NCBI GenBank assembly: GCA_021613375.1
Contig: CM038727.1
Coordinates: 4,692,064-4,756,063, forward strand
Source of the DNA: Megaleporinus macrocephalus
Lineage: Eukaryota; Chordata; Actinopteri; Characiformes; Anostomidae
Length of the DNA stretch: 64,000 nucleotides
Reading direction: 5' to 3'
Shown: one piece after another, positions 1-12,572 of the stretch
How positions within the stretch are numbered: position 1 is the first letter of the stretch
Layout of the letters: the number at the start of each line of letters is the position of its first letter
Position numbers and translations under genes: made by a program
Notes under the pieces: generated by a model
Seen by the model: only the letters and a program-made list of their open reading frames with translations
What the model was told of the DNA's origin: nothing
Databases searched by the model: none

Positions 1-292
1 CCACTGATGAAGGACTAGAGGAACACAAACTGTGCAGCAGCAGATGAGCTACTGTCTCTGACTTTACATCTACAAGGTGGACCAGCAAGTAGTAGGAGTG
101 TCTAATAGAGTGGACAGTGAGTGGACACAGTGTTTAAACACTCCGGCAGCACTGCTGTGTCTGATCCACTCACACCAGCACAACACAAACTAACACACCA
201 CCACCTACAGAGAATCAGATGAACTACAGTCTGTAAGTGGAGCTCCTGTATGGTCAGTGGAGTTGATACAGTGGACAGTGAGTGTAGATACA
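1..292 (-). repeat. Dispersed repeat, copy 1 (GTGTGAGTGGATCAGACACA family)
   Basis: In minus orientation this carries GTGTGAGTGGATCAGACACA and GACTGTAGTTCATCTGATTC, both found again in plus orientation at 7575-7797. The family is recognisable as one frequent in fish genomes, but I cannot name its class. The copy probably extends upstream of the window. Confidence 0.6.
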
Positions 293-300
293 AGTGAAAA

Positions 301-348
<48 letters not shown>

Positions 349-1187
349 TTCTGTCTTTCTCTTTGTCTCTCGCTCTCTCTATGTCTCTCTGTCTCTATCT
401 GTCTTTTTCTTTGTCTCCCTCCCTATCTGTCTCTCTCTCTTTATCTGTCTCTTTGTCTCTATCTGTCTCTCACTATCTGTCTCTCTATCTGTCTCTCTGT
501 CTTTCTCTTTGTGTCTCTCCCTATCTGTCTCTCTCTCTATCTGTCTCTCTCTTTCTCTTTGTGTCTCTCCCTATCTGTCTCTCTCTCTATCTGTCTCTCT
601 CTTTCTCTTTGTGTCCCTCCCTATCTGTCTCTCTCTCTTTATCTCTCTCTTTGTCTCTATCTGTCTCCCTCTGTCTTTCTCTTTGTGTCCCTCCATATCT
701 GTCTCTCTCTCTCTATCTGTCTCTCTCTCTATCTGTCTCTCTGTCTTTCTCTTTGTGTCCCTCCATATCTCTCTATCTCTCTACCTGTCTCTCTCGTTCT
801 CTCTCTATCTGTCTTTCTCTTTCTCTCTCAATCTGTCTCTCTGTCTTTCTCTTTGTTTCCCTCTCTATCTGTCCCTCTCTGTCTGTCTCTCCCTCTGTCT
901 TTCTCTTTGTCTCTCCCTCTGTCTTTTTCTTTGTCTCTCTCTCTTTCTCTCTCTCTCTCAATCTGTCTCTCTGTCTTTCTCTTTGTTTCCCTCTCTATCT
1001 GTCCCTCTCTGTCTCTCCCACTGTCTTTTTCTTTGTCTCTCTCTCTCTGTCTTTTTCTTTGTCTCTCTCTCTTTCTCTCTCTCTCTCAATCTGTCTCTCT
1101 GTCTTTCTCTTTGTTTCCCTCTCTATCTGTCCCTCTCTGTCTCTCCCACTGTCTTTTTCTTTGTCTCTCTCTCTGTCTTTTTCTTTG

Positions 1188-1261
<74 letters not shown>

Positions 1262-1262
1262 G
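301..1262 (+). repeat. TG, TA and long CT-rich tract before exon a
   Basis: A (TG)n run (301-332) and a (TA)n run lead into about 920 bases of almost pure pyrimidine built from CTGTCTCTCTCTAT, TCTTTCTCTTTGT and similar blocks, ending in a (CT)n run that abuts the splice acceptor. The long open frames in it are artefacts of composition. Confidence 0.9.
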
Positions 1263-1457
1263 ATCATCCAGAGGGGGAAACGCCCTGAGATGCAGGCAGA
1301 GTATGACCTTGTGTGGTCTCAGGCTCAGAACAGTGAAGTTCCGTCTCCTACCTCAGCGTCAAACGCTCACACCTCACCACAGCACACGGGCGCCACTCCC
1401 CAGCACGCCGCCGTCCAGCCGGCCCAGTCCAGCCGCAAGAACTCCTGCTCACTGTGG
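1263..1457 (+). CDS. myrip: MYRIP exon a (IIQRGKRPE...SCSLW)
   Basis: This 195-nt, phase 0/0 exon follows a TCTCTGTAG acceptor at the end of a 0.9-kb pyrimidine tract and ends TGG|GTAAGA. It reads IIQRGKRPEMQAEYDLVW and then a Ser/Thr/Pro/Gln/Ala-rich stretch to SCSLW. The start resembles the human IIRKQKSKSEQ segment just after the helical central region of MYRIP, and SLW|RSRSALS continues into the next exon as ALWRSQSAFS does in human. The low-complexity middle is not conserved and is probably disordered. Confidence 0.85.
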
Positions 1458-1677
1458 GTAAGATAAACACACCACTTCACCAAACGGCTCAGCTGCAGTG
1501 CTGCTTCTACTGAAATCACAGCACATCGTCCCCTCGCGGTTTATAGGACATTAAAAATAGGTGTTGTGGACGTGGTGACCGCTGGCTACTATCCAGCGTG
1601 TCCATAATAACAATATAATTAATATTAACACCTACACAGTTAAACACACTCTCCCCCTCAGACACAGTCAGATCCAT

Positions 1678-1713
<36 letters not shown>

Positions 1714-2234
1714 CTATTTAGTAAGATTCATTGGTGTGACCGTATTTATTTACCGTATTACCAACAAATGAAAACTAAACTATGAAGCGCTTTATGAAGT
1801 TTTGGTTTCAAATACAAATATAATTAGATTTCTATTAAAATGACCGAGAAAATAAGAAGCAAAGTCATTTCCAGACTAATAGGCAATTTCTACGCAGCTG
1901 AGTCCAATAAGATGCTCAGTCAGCAGTGTTTAGAAGTTTAGAATTGCTGTTTCCAATAATACAAAACCAATTTGGTTCAGAGCAACGGAATAAAGCGATC
2001 CTGTTCCGCCCGTCACCTCCTTAAAACACTTAGCAGGAGTCTGTTAACGAACAGAGGCTTCAGGAAGCTAAATAACTCTGAGGGGAAATCTCAGTAGAAA
2101 AAGTTTTCAAGCCAGATAATTTGTGACAGTAATGATGTAAGTTGATAATTAGAGCTTATTGTTTATTATTTTAGTCACTCATTGTTCACAATATTTCAAA
2201 ACATAAAAATAAAAATATAAAAAAGACCCTGTCT
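1458..2234. other. Intron, no recognised feature
   Basis: Ordinary AT-rich intron apart from a (CT)n run at 1680-1709. Confidence 0.6.
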
Positions 2235-5036
2235 TTAGCGTCTGCACTGTCGGTACCGTCTGCACTCCCTGTACTGTCTGCACAGTCTGTACCGTCTGTA
2301 CTGTCTGTACTGTCTGTACAGTCTGCACAGTCTGCACTGTCTGTACCGTCTGCACTGTCTGTACCGTCTGCACTGTGTGCCATGTCTACACTGTGTGCCA
2401 TGTCTACACTGTCTGTACCGTCTGCACTGTGTGCCCTGTCTGTACTGTCTGCACTGTCTGTACCATCTGCACTGTCTGTATCGTCTGCACTGTGTGCCCT
2501 CTCTTTACAGTCTGCACTGTCTGTACCGTCTGCACTGTCTGTACTGTCTGTACTGTCTGTACTATATGCACTGTGTGCCCTGTCTGCACTGTCTGTACTG
2601 TCTGCACTGTCTGTACTGTATGCACTGTGTGCCCTGTCTACACGGTCTACACTCTCTGTGCCGTCTGCACTGTGTACCATGTGCACTGTCTGCACTGTCT
2701 ATATCGTCTGCACTGTCTGTACTTTATGCATTGTGTGCCCTGTGTGCACTGTCTGTACTGTCTACACTGTCTGCACTGTCTGCACTGTCTGCACTGTGTG
2801 TACCATGTGCGCTGTCTGCACTGTCTGTACCGTCTGCACTGTCTACACTGTCTGTACCGTCTGCACTGTCTGTACCGTCTGCACTGTCTACACTGTCTGT
2901 ACCGTCTGCACTGTCTGTACCATGTATTCTGTCTGCACTGTGTGCCCTGTCTGCACTGTGTGCCCTGTCTGCACTGTGTACCATCTGCACTGTCTGCACT
3001 GTGTGCCCTGTCTGTACTGTCTCTATACTGTCTCTATACTGTCTGTACTGTCTCTGTACTGTCTCTATACTCTCTGTACTGTCTCTATACTATCTGTACT
3101 GTCTTTGTACTGTCTCTATACTCTCTGTACTGTCTCTATACTCTCTGTGCTGTCTCTGTGCTGTCTCTGTACTGTCTCTATACTCTCTGTACTGTCTCTA
3201 TACTCTCTGTACTGTCTCTATACTCTCTGTACTGTCTCTGTACTGTCTCTATACTCTCTGTACTGTCTTTATACTCTCTGTACTGTCTCTATACTCTCTG
3301 TGCTGTCTCTATATTCTCTGTATTGTCTCTGTGCTGTCTCTACACTCTCTGTACTGTCTCTATACTCTCTGTACTGTCTCTATATTCTCTGTATTGTCTC
3401 TATACTGTCTCTATATTCTCTGTACTTTCTCTATACTGTCTGTACTGTTTCTGTACTGTCTCTATACTCTCTGTACTGTCTCTATACTCTCTGTACTGTT
3501 TCTGTACTGTCTCTATATTCTCTATACTGTCTCTATACTCTCTGTACTGTCTCTATACTCTCTGTGCTGTCTCTATACTCTCTGTGGTGTCTCTGTTCTG
3601 TCTCTATACTCTCTGTACAGTCTCTATACTCTCTGCACTGTCTCTATACTCGCTGTACTGTCTCTATATTCTCTGTACTGTCTCTATACTGTCTGTACTG
3701 TCTCTATACTGTCTGTACTGTCTCTATATTCTCTGTACTGTCTCTATATTCTCTGTACTGTCTCTATACTCTCTGTACTGTCTCTATACTGTCTGTACTG
3801 TCTCTATACTCTCTGTACTGTCTCTGTATTCTCTGTACTGTCTCTATATTCTCTGTACTGTCTCTATATTCTCTGTACTGTCTCTATACTCTCTGTACTG
3901 TCTCTATATTCTCTGTACTGTCTCTATACTGTCTGTACTGTCTCTATACTCTCTGTACTGTCTCTATACTCTCTGTACTGTCTCTATACTCTCTGTGCTG
4001 TCTCTGTGCTGTCTCTGTACTGTCTCTATACTCTCTGTACTGTCTCTATACTCTCTGTACTGTCTCTATACTATCTGTACTGTCTCTGTACTGTCTCTAT
4101 ACTCTCTGTACTGTCTTTATACTCTCTGTACTGTCTCTATACTCTCTGTGCTGTCTCTATATTCTCTGTATTGTCTCTGTGCTGTCTCTACACTCTCTGT
4201 ACTGTCTCTATACTCTCTGTACTGTCTCTACATTCTCTGTATTGTCTCTATACTGTCTCTATATTCTCTGTACTTTCTCTATACTGTCTGTACTGTTTCT
4301 GTACTTTCTCTATACTCTCTGTACTGTCTCTATACTCTCTGTACTGTTTCTATACTCTCTGTACTGTCTCTGTACTGTCTCTATATTCTCTATACTGTCT
4401 CTATACTCTCTGTACTGTCTCTATACTCTCTGTACTGTCTCTATACTCTCTGTGGTGTCTCTGTTCTGTCTCTATACTCTCTGTACAGTCTCTATACTCT
4501 CTGCACTGTCTCTATACTCCCCGTACTGTCTCTATATTCTCTGTACTGTCTCTATACTGTCTGTACTGTCTCTATACTGTCTGTACTGTCTCTATACTGT
4601 CTGTACTGTCTCTATATTCTCTGTACTGTCTCTATATTCTCTGTACTGTCTCTATACTCTCTGTACTGTCTCTATACTGTCTGTACTGTCTCTATACTCT
4701 CTGTACTGTCTCTATATTCTCTGTACTGTCTCTATATTCTCTGTACTGTCTCTATACTGTCTGTACTGTCTCTATACTGTCTGTACTGTCTCTATATTCT
4801 CTGTACTGTCTGTATATTCTCTGTACTGTCTCTATACTCTCTGTACTGTCTCTATACTGTCTGTACTGTCTCTATACTCTCTGTACTGTCTCTATATTCT
4901 CTGTACTGTCTCTATATTCTCTCTACTGTCTCTATACTCTCTGTACTGTCTCTATACTCTCTGTACTGTCTCTATATTCTCTGTACTGTCTCTATACTGT
5001 CTGTACTGTCTCTATACTGTCTGTACTGTGTGCCCT
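2235..5036 (+). repeat. 2.8-kb VNTR, 20-bp unit
   Basis: Repeats of CTGTACTGTCTCTATACTCT and variants; the first 750 bases use CTGCACTGTCTGTACCGT-type units and the rest the CTCTATACT type. Larger blocks of several hundred bases recur inside (for example 3130-3650 and 4010-4530), showing higher-order duplication. All three plus frames stay open for nearly 900 codons because the unit is stop-free and not a multiple of three; this is not coding. Confidence 0.95.
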
Positions 5037-5773
5037 GTTCTGATAAACAGTTGTTTTTAGAAGTCATATAAACAAGTTTTGCATTTACGTAGCAATCCGT
5101 CCAGAAGTTTATAAACACGCAGGAGAAAAAGATTAAGTCTGTAAAAACTACTTTGTTTGTTTATTCCTTTAACATCCAGATCCCCTTTTAAGACCACCCT
5201 CATTAAGCCTGTCTCAGTGAGGGGTTGTGTTGGTGTCTAGTGCCTCCTGCTGGTAGAAAGAGTGTGATGCGGCCTTCACACATGACTGAAGCAAATAATT
5301 AGTTCCTCAGTGAAACAATGGAAAGAGGCGATCTGGTCGCTTGGCTTTGGTTCAGTGAGCACAGAATGACTAAAGCCAGCTTAAGCAAATAGAACTATTG
5401 TGATTGCTGGAGCACATAATTCAGGAAAGAGGCTTTAGGTTCCGAAACTATGCTGGACTACTTCGAACCAGACTGCTGGGATTAATGGAAAAACAGAATT
5501 CCAGCACACATTAGTGCTGAGGCAGGCGGTTACATGTGCGGTTTGGAGGCAGAGAATGCTGGTACGCACTTTTTCCACAGTTCCAAACCGAAAGCTCACC
5601 AACAAACAAGCCCAGATTTCACGCTTTACGTAACGCTGTTGTGAAGCACTGTTGAAGTTTGTTTTGCTGTTTTTCTGAACACTCCAAAGCAGACTGTCTA
5701 TTCCAGAAAGCTGGAGACTGATTTTAGTGTATTTAGACTATATGCCCAAGTCTGCTGTGAGTAGGCATACTCT

Positions 5774-6140
5774 AAGTGGCCAAAAGTATGTGGACACCTG
5801 AACATCATACCAGTATGAGCTTCTTGGATGGCTCATTCCAAAACCATAGACATTAATATGGAGTTGCCCTCTTCATGGATATAACAGTCTGCACTTTTCT
5901 GGGAAGACTGTGTTTGTAGGAGTTTGTAGGAGTTGTGTGTCTATTCAGTCAAAAAAGCATTTGTGAGGTCAGGCAGGTATGTCTGATGAGAAGCTCTGGC
6001 TCACGGTTCATGTTCCAGTTCGTCCCATAAGTGTTCAGTGGGTCTGAGGTCAGGATTCTTCTTCAAACTCTGTCTTTACCCTTCACTGGATCTGAGGGTC
6101 GCTCCAGACCCCATTCCCTAGACCATTATCTCTCTTCCAC
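5774..6140 (+). mobile_element. Fragment of a fish DNA-transposon-like repeat
   Basis: Contains AAGTGGCCAAAAGTATGTGG followed by ACACCTGAACATCATACC, a terminus often seen in fish repeats, then CACGAACTTTATACTGTACC near the other end. No transposase is readable. The class is not certain. Confidence 0.45.
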
Positions 6141-6159
6141 GAACTTTATACTGTACCAG

Positions 6160-6832
6160 AGTCCGGTGGTGGTGCTTTACTCCGCTCCAGAGCCCAGTGT
6201 TGGAGCTTTCCTCCGCTCCAGAGTCCAGTGCTGGAGCTTTACTTCGCTCCTGAGCCCAGTGGTGTAGCTTTCCTCTGCTCCAGAGTCCAGTGCTGGAGCT
6301 TTACTTCGCTCCTGAGCCCAGTGGTGTAGCTTTCCTCTGCTCCAGAGTCTAGTGGTGGAGCTTTACTTCGCTCCAGAGTCCAGTGGTGGAGCTTTCCTTC
6401 GCTCCAGAGCCCAGTGGTTGCGCTTTACTCCGCTCCAGAGTCCGGTGGTGGAGCTTTACCTTACCCCAGAGCCCAGTGTTCTAGCTTTACTTCGCCCCTG
6501 AGCCCAGTGGTGGAGCTTTCCTCCGCTCCAGAGTCCAGTGGTGGACCTTTCCTCCGCTTCAGAGTCCAGTGGTGGAGCTTTCCTCCGCTCCAGAGCCCAG
6601 TGGTTGCGCTTTACTCCGCTCCAGAGTCCGGTGGTGGAGCTTTACCTTACCCCAGAGCCCAGTGTTCTAGCTTTACTTCGCCCCTGAGCCCAGTGGTGGA
6701 GCTTTCCTCCGCTCCAGAGTCCAGTGGTGGACCTTTCCTCCGCTTCAGAGTCCAGTGGTGGAGCTTTCCTCCGCTCCAGAGCCCAGTGGTGGACCTTTCC
6801 TCCGCTTCAGAGCCCAGTGGTGGAGCTTTACA
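6160..6832 (+). repeat. 31-bp minisatellite
   Basis: About 21 copies of a unit containing AGAGTCCAGTGGTGGAGCTT plus TCCTCCGCTCC. A block of six units is duplicated (6410-6590 and 6600-6770), indicating recent unequal exchange. Confidence 0.92.
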
Positions 6833-7328
6833 ATGATTGTCATTGCGCATAGAGATCATAGGCTTGTGTACAGCTGCCCAGCCATGGAAACGCATTTGAT
6901 AAAGCTCCTGAGGTGCAGTTCTTGGGCTGATATTGCTTCCAAGGGCAGTTTGGAGCTCTAATAGATGATTCTTACATTCTACGTCCTTCAGCACTGTGCA
7001 GCCTAGATAGGCGTTAAATAGCATTTAGCTTACTGTCTGTTTGAGCTTTAGCAGTAGTTCTGTCCATAAGACCACCAAATTGATGTGATTATTGTAGTTA
7101 TCATAAGCAAAGATACACGTTTGTCTTTGGACAGCGATGATATTGTTATTTAAGCGACTGTGGCTTTGTTTTCTGTTGGTCATACAATGTTTATTCAATG
7201 TAAAAAGCAGCTTTTGTTTAAAAATGATGTTAATAATGGAACTATATGGTTTTCTCATGCACATGAGGACATTACCTGCCTGTGTTGACTAAATGTGTAT
7301 GTATGTATGTATGTATGTGTTTGTTTAG
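6833..7328. other. Intron, no recognised feature
   Basis: AT-rich intron. The MITE end motif TCTTTGGACAGCGA appears at about 7120, and (TGTA)n at 7296-7318. Confidence 0.5.
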
Positions 7329-7524
7329 AGGTCCCGGTCAGCGCTTTCTCTGACGAGTGACGAGTCTCCTGACAAAGCTCCTGAAGCAGACGCTGAAGAG
7401 CCCCCTGCTGGCTGTGAAGCTGCAGAACCGGAGCCTGACATCCAGCTTTATTCCTCACTGAGGAGAGAGAGCCGCGCTTCGTCTGTACCGGGCTGGAAGA
7501 GCGTGGACCGTCTGGACAACTCCA
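7329..7524 (+). CDS. myrip: MYRIP exon b (RSRSALSLTSDE...KSVDRLDNS)
   Basis: This 196-nt exon (phase 0 to 1) lies between TTGTTTAG and TCCA|GTAAGC. It encodes RSRSALSLTSDESPDK, an acidic Glu/Ala/Pro segment, and the conserved SVPGWKSVDRLDNS. The last base A joins GT of the next exon to make serine, restoring the diagnostic block that runs from KSVDRLD to LQSPDGNW. The region belongs to the central myosin-binding half of the protein. A CTCF-like core on the minus strand falls inside the exon at 7400-7412. Confidence 0.93.
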
Positions 7525-7574
7525 GTAAGCTCATATATACATAAAACTGAATTTTGTACTTAGGCCCACAGTTT

Positions 7575-7794
7575 AAATACACCGATCAGCCATAACACCT
7601 CCCTACATCCACACACTGTCCAGTCTATCAGCTCCACTGACCATATAGGAGCTACACCCACAGACTGTAGTTCATCTGATTCTCTTTATACTTTGTTTAT
7701 CCCCTTTAACTCTGTTCTTCAACGGCCAGGACCCCCACAGTGTTTTAGGGTGTGTAGCGCTGGTGTGAGTGGATCAGACACAGCAGTGCTGCTG

Positions 7795-7797
<3 letters not shown>
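7575..7797 (+). repeat. Dispersed repeat, copy 2
   Basis: Starts near CACCGATCAGCCATAACACC and contains the GTGTGAGTGGATCAGACACA motif of the copy at 1-292, in the opposite orientation. It is cut off by the TA microsatellite. Confidence 0.6.

Positions 7798-7870
<73 letters not shown>
7798..7870. repeat. (TA)n microsatellite
   Basis: About 33 TA dinucleotides, flanked by GTGTG and CACACA. Confidence 0.97.
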
Positions 7871-7876
<6 letters not shown>

Positions 7877-7892
7877 ATATAACACATTATAG

Positions 7893-8175
7893 TATATGTT
7901 CATCCATCCATCCATTATCTACCGCCTTTCCGGTGGTCCGGGTCACGGGGGTAGCAGTCTAAGCACAGAAACCCAGACTTCCCTCTCCCCAGCCATCTCC
8001 TCTAGCTCCTCCAGGGGGATGCCGAGGTGTTCCCAGCCCAGCCGAGAGATTTAACCCCTTCGGCATGTCATAGGTCTTCCCCGGGGTCTCCTCCCGGTCG
8101 GACATGTCCAGAACACCTCCACAGGGAGGCGTCCAAGAGGCATCCTAACCAGATGGAGGAGTAGGGCCCGATAGC
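7893..8175 (-). mobile_element. RTE/Rex3-like LINE 3' end relic
   Basis: Begins CATCCATCCATCCATTATCT and carries TCCCTCTCCCCAGCCATCTC, GGTCTCCTCCCGGTCGGACA and GAGGCGTCCAAGAGGCATCC, wording typical of the 3' part of fish RTE-type (Rex3) elements in reverse orientation. Frame is broken and 5'-truncated. Confidence 0.6.
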
Positions 8176-8745
8176 CTGCGGAGAAACTCACATACTACAT
8201 ATAGAGGTCTGGACTCCTACTTAATCTGTAGAAAGCAGAAAATGTAGAATCAGATTTTTCACCGACCCATTCGGTTATGCATAGTCAAACGAGACGATGG
8301 AGCTTCAGATCTCAGACGTTGGGGGGAGATTTGTTCCTCTCGGGTGGCAGTTTGGTTGATATAGTGAGTAGTGGGTTACACTGCTGTCCTCTGTGCTATA
8401 GACTGGGCTTCAGTTCCCCACCTGAGTAACCACCTTGCACTGTACCAAGACTCCTAACATCACTCCAGAGTCAAGTTAATACATGGAGCTGGTCCCGTGA
8501 TTTCTGATTCTAGAACAGATGGTGTTTACAGTGGTGGTGATGGGAACCAGGGGTCACTATGTCTACAACACAGATATAGACAATGCATTCACTATCAAAC
8601 CCAGCAGTGACCCTACATATGAGTTGCGTATGGAATGCTGATGGGGGCTATTAGGATGAGGAACAATGCTATTCCTGCTCTCTCTGCGTGTCTGTATATA
8701 TTTATCCCTCTGAGTAGGTGCACCTGTCTCTCCCTGCTCCTGCAG
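8176..8745. other. Intron, no recognised feature
   Basis: Unique-looking intron ahead of exon c; a good pyrimidine tract (CACCTGTCTCTCCCTGCTCC) precedes the acceptor. Confidence 0.5.
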
Positions 8746-9413
8746 GTGCGTCCTCCGTGCTGCAGTCTCCGGACGGGAACTGGATCGCCCTGCAGAGTTC
8801 CCAGCACTCGCGGCCCAGCCTGCTGACCAAGCGCAAGAGCCTGGTGTTCAGCGTGCTGGAGAAGGAGTCGGGCGTGGTGTCCGCGTACGACGAGATGGGC
8901 TCGGACTCGGACGCCGAGGACCAGAGCGGCTGGGGGGTGGCGCTGCTGCAGTTCCACAGGCGCCTCTCGGACGAGTCGTACTACACGGACTCTCAGCACG
9001 ACCCCGAGTGGACGTACGCCCGCCACCCCCCACCCGTCACTTCGCCCTCCTCGGGTCAGTACACCAACACAGAAACCCTCAACTCGGATTCCGAGGCATC
9101 GACGGCGCCCCCTACCCGACTGCGCCGGCCCACGCAGAACATCCACCCCAGGAAGAAAGGGCCTTCCGAACGCCACCTGCCCTACATGCCCTACGCGCCG
9201 TATAGGCGCCCACCCGACCTCACGGCCCCGCCTCCGCTCAGGTCCGACACCCTGGATGTGAACTTTAACCCCCGCGTGGGCGGGGACAGCAGCGAGGGTG
9301 AAGAGCGAGGCAGCGAGCAGATCAGAAGGTCGCGGCGGAGGAGGCGGAGCAAGCGGGAGCTGGCCGAGCAGAGCCACCGAGCACATAACGCTTCATACAG
9401 CACCAGCGCGCAG
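8746..9413 (+). CDS. myrip: MYRIP exon c (SASSVLQSPDGNW...YSTSAQ)
   Basis: This large 668-nt exon (phase 1 to 0) follows CTCCTGCAG and ends GCGCAG|GTGAGC. Conserved blocks in order are SVLQSPDGNWIALQS, KRKSLVFSVLEKESGVVSAY, DEMGSDSDAEDQSGW, a Tyr/Pro-rich middle, NSDSEAST, LDVNFNPRV and a basic RRSRRRRRSKREL run. In MYRIP the AYDEMGSDS and LDVNFNP blocks sit in the myosin VIIa/Va-binding region, and basic runs of this type contribute to actin binding in the Slac2 family. GC content and codon use contrast sharply with the flanking AT-rich intron. A minus-strand open frame across it is only a shadow. Confidence 0.95.
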
Positions 9414-10668
9414 GTGAGCCAACTCTTCTCACCTGTAACACTGCCTTCAGCTACCTGAGTACAGGTAAACTATAACACTACCTTCTCCTACCTGTGTACA
9501 GGTAAACTGTAACACTACCTTCACCTACCTGTGTACAGGTAAACTGTAACACTACCTTCAGCTACCTCTGTACAGGTAAACTGTAACACTACCTTCACCT
9601 ACCTGTGTACAGATAAACTGTAACACTACCTTCACCTACCTGTGTACAGGTAAACTTTAACACTACCTTCACCTACCTGTGTACAGGTAAACTGTAACAC
9701 TACCTTCACCTACCTGTGTACAGGTAAACTGTCTAACACTACCTTCACCTACCTGTGTACAGGTAAACTGTAACACTACCTTCACCTACCTGTGTACAGG
9801 TAAACTGTAACACTACCTTCACCTACCTGTGTACAGGTAAACTGTAACACTGCCTTCAGCTACCTGAGTACAGGTAAACTGTAACACTACCTTCACCTAC
9901 CTGTGTACAGGTAAACTGTAACACTACCTTCACCTACCTGTGTACAGGTAAACTGTAACACTACCTTCACCTACCTGTGTACAGGTAAACTGTAACACTA
10001 CCTTCACCTACCTGTGTACAGGTAAACTGTAACACTACCTTCACCTACCTGTGTACAGGTAAACTGTAACACTACCTTCACCTACCTGTGTACAGGTAAA
10101 CTGTCTAACACTACCTTCACCTACCTGTGTACAGGTAAACTGTAACACTACCTTCACCTACCTGTGTACAGATAAACTGTAACACTACCTTCACCTACCT
10201 GTGTACAGGTAAACTGTAACACTACCTTCACCTACCTGTGTACAGGTAAACTGTAACACTACCTTCACCTACCTGTGTACAGGTAAACTGTCTAACACTA
10301 CCTTCACCTACCTGTGTACAGGTAAACTGTAACACTACCTTCACCTACCTGTGTACAGGTAAACTGTAACACTGCCTTCAGCTACCTGAGTACAGGTAAA
10401 CTGTAACACTACCTTCACCTACCTGTGTACAGGTAAACTGTAACACTACCTTCACCTACCTGTGTACAGGTAAACTGTAACACTACCTTCACCTACCTGT
10501 GTACAGATAAACTGTAACACTACCTTCACCTACCTGTGTACAGGTAAACTGTAACACTACCTTCACCTACCTGTGTACAGGTAAACTGTAACACTACCTT
10601 CACCTACCTGTGTACAGGTAAACTGTCTAACACTACCTTCACCTACCTGTGTACAGGTAAACTGTAAA
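9414..10668 (+). repeat. 37-bp minisatellite carrying a splice donor in each unit
   Basis: About 33 units of 37 bases starting at the donor of exon c. Each contains CTACCTTCACCTACCTGTGT followed by ACAG|GTAAACTGTAACA, that is, a pyrimidine-rich acceptor-like stretch joined to a consensus donor. A few units have GATAAA in place of GTAAA or a CTGTCTAACA insertion, and these variants recur at regular spacing. Confidence 0.97.
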
Positions 10669-11280
10669 CATTTTTATTGATGGATAGCAAGTTGTTGCTA
10701 ATATAGTGGCCAACTGCACCCACAGTGCACCAACAGTGCATCTTACATGATTCAAATCTGTGATTTCTTCGTATTTTCTTGTGGCCTGTTTCAAATATAA
10801 TTAAAGAAATTCAAATATAAACATAAACATAAAGATTCAGCAACACTTCTGGGTATTCAGAGAGTTAGTTCACACAGTCTATACAGGTCTCAGTTGTAAA
10901 CAGTGACTGATTTATTTTCCACCACCAGGTGGCAGCACAGGCTCAGAGTTTCTCTGAATCAAAACTGTGAACTTTGCTCATCCTTAAACACACATACCCC
11001 AAACACCACACTCAGAAAGATGGTTCTTCAAGGGTTCTTTAGTATATTTAGGCTGCGGGATTAAAACCCTTTCCAAAACTTGAGATTCAAATCAAATTCA
11101 AATATTACAAGCCTGATTGTTTTTGTTTATAATAAGTTTTACGATAAAAATGTTATTTGTCTTATTAAGAATATTAAGAATCATAATTAGGAGAGTACCT
11201 TTATTGTGTAAAACAGTTAAGCAGAACTGAACAGTGTGTAGATAAACCTGTGGAGAACGATCAGTTAATATTATTATCAG
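10669..11280. other. Intron, CTCF-like site at 10922-10935
   Basis: No gene or repeat recognised. CCACCAGGTGGCAG at 10922 matches the vertebrate CTCF core. Confidence 0.4.
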
Positions 11281-12395
11281 TACCATGTCAGCATCAGTAC
11301 TGTGTCTGAATCAGTACATCTTGATGGTGTCGGTATCAGTATTGTGTCAAAATCACTATATCAGTATGGTATCGGTATCAGTACCATATCAGCTTGTTTC
11401 AGCATCAGTACTGTGTCAGTATGAGTACGGTATCAGTACTGGATCAGTATCAGTATTGTGTCAGAATCAGTATGGTATCACTATCAGTACATGCTAGTGT
11501 CAGGACCATATCAGCTTCATTATCAGTATGGTGTCAGTATCAGTGTCCTTATCAGTACAGTGTCAGAATCAGTATAGTATTGGGAACAGTACGTGTCAGT
11601 AACAGTACTGTATCTGTATCAGCACATTGTTAGAATCAGTACCGTATCAGTATGTGTCAGTATATGTATAGTGTCAGTATCAGTATAGTATTATTATCAA
11701 TATAGTATAATTTTCAGTATAGTATCATTTTCAGTACGGTGTCAGAATCAGTACCGTATCAGTGCGTTTCAGTATCTGTACATGTCCATATTAGTATAGT
11801 ATCATTATCAGTATAGTATCATTATCAGTATCATATCAGCATGTGTCAGTATCTGTACATGTCAGTATCAGTATAGTATCAGTATCAGTATAGTATCATT
11901 ATCAGTATAGTATCGTTTTCAGTACGGTGTCAGAATCAGTACCATATCAGTACCCCTTTAGTATCTGTACATGTCCGTATTAGTATAGTATCATTATCAC
12001 TGTAGTATCATTATCAGTATAGTATCATTTTCAGTACGGTGTCAGAATCAGTACCGTATCAGTACCTTTCAGTATCTGTACATGTCCATATTAGTATAGT
12101 ATCATTATCACTGTAGTATCATTATCAGTATAGTATCATTTTCAGTACGGTGTCAGAATCAGTACCGTATCAGTACCTTTCAGTATCTGTACATGTCCAT
12201 ATTAGTATAGTATCATTATCACTATAGTATCATTATCAGTATCATATCAGCATGTGTCAGTATCTGTACATGTCAGTATCAGTATAGTATCAGTATCAGT
12301 ATAGTATCGTTTTCAGTACGGTGTCAGAATCAGTACCGTATCAGTACGTTTCAGTATCTGTACATGTCCATATTAGTATAGTATCAGTATCAGAC
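11281..12395 (+). repeat. Degenerate CAGTAT-rich satellite
   Basis: Short AGTATCAGTAT / ATAGTATCATTATCAGTA modules form a higher-order unit of about 120 bases (contains GTACGGTGTCAGAATCAGTA, then TTTCAGTATCTGTACATGTC), clear from 11700 to 12390 and decayed before that. Confidence 0.9.
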
Positions 12396-12572
12396 CTGAT
12401 GTGCTGTATGTAGGGAGTTGAGCTTTATAAAGAGTTTATTTTAGAGCCGGACTGAACGAACAATCCCAATCCAATAACATAGCTTCTCCACATTTTACCA
12501 GCAACCAGCAACAAATATTAGGACATACTGAATTCCTATCTTTAATCCAGTGTGTTCCGTCACTCTGTCTAG

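Noticed and set aside
2375..5071. Open frames of nearly 900 codons in all three plus frames
   Set aside because: The 20-bp repeat lacks stop codons in any phase; the products are repetitive Ser/Leu/Tyr/Cys strings. No gene.
8613..9386. 257-codon minus-strand frame
   Set aside because: Antisense shadow of MYRIP exon c; no domain, and GC-rich exons often leave the opposite strand open.
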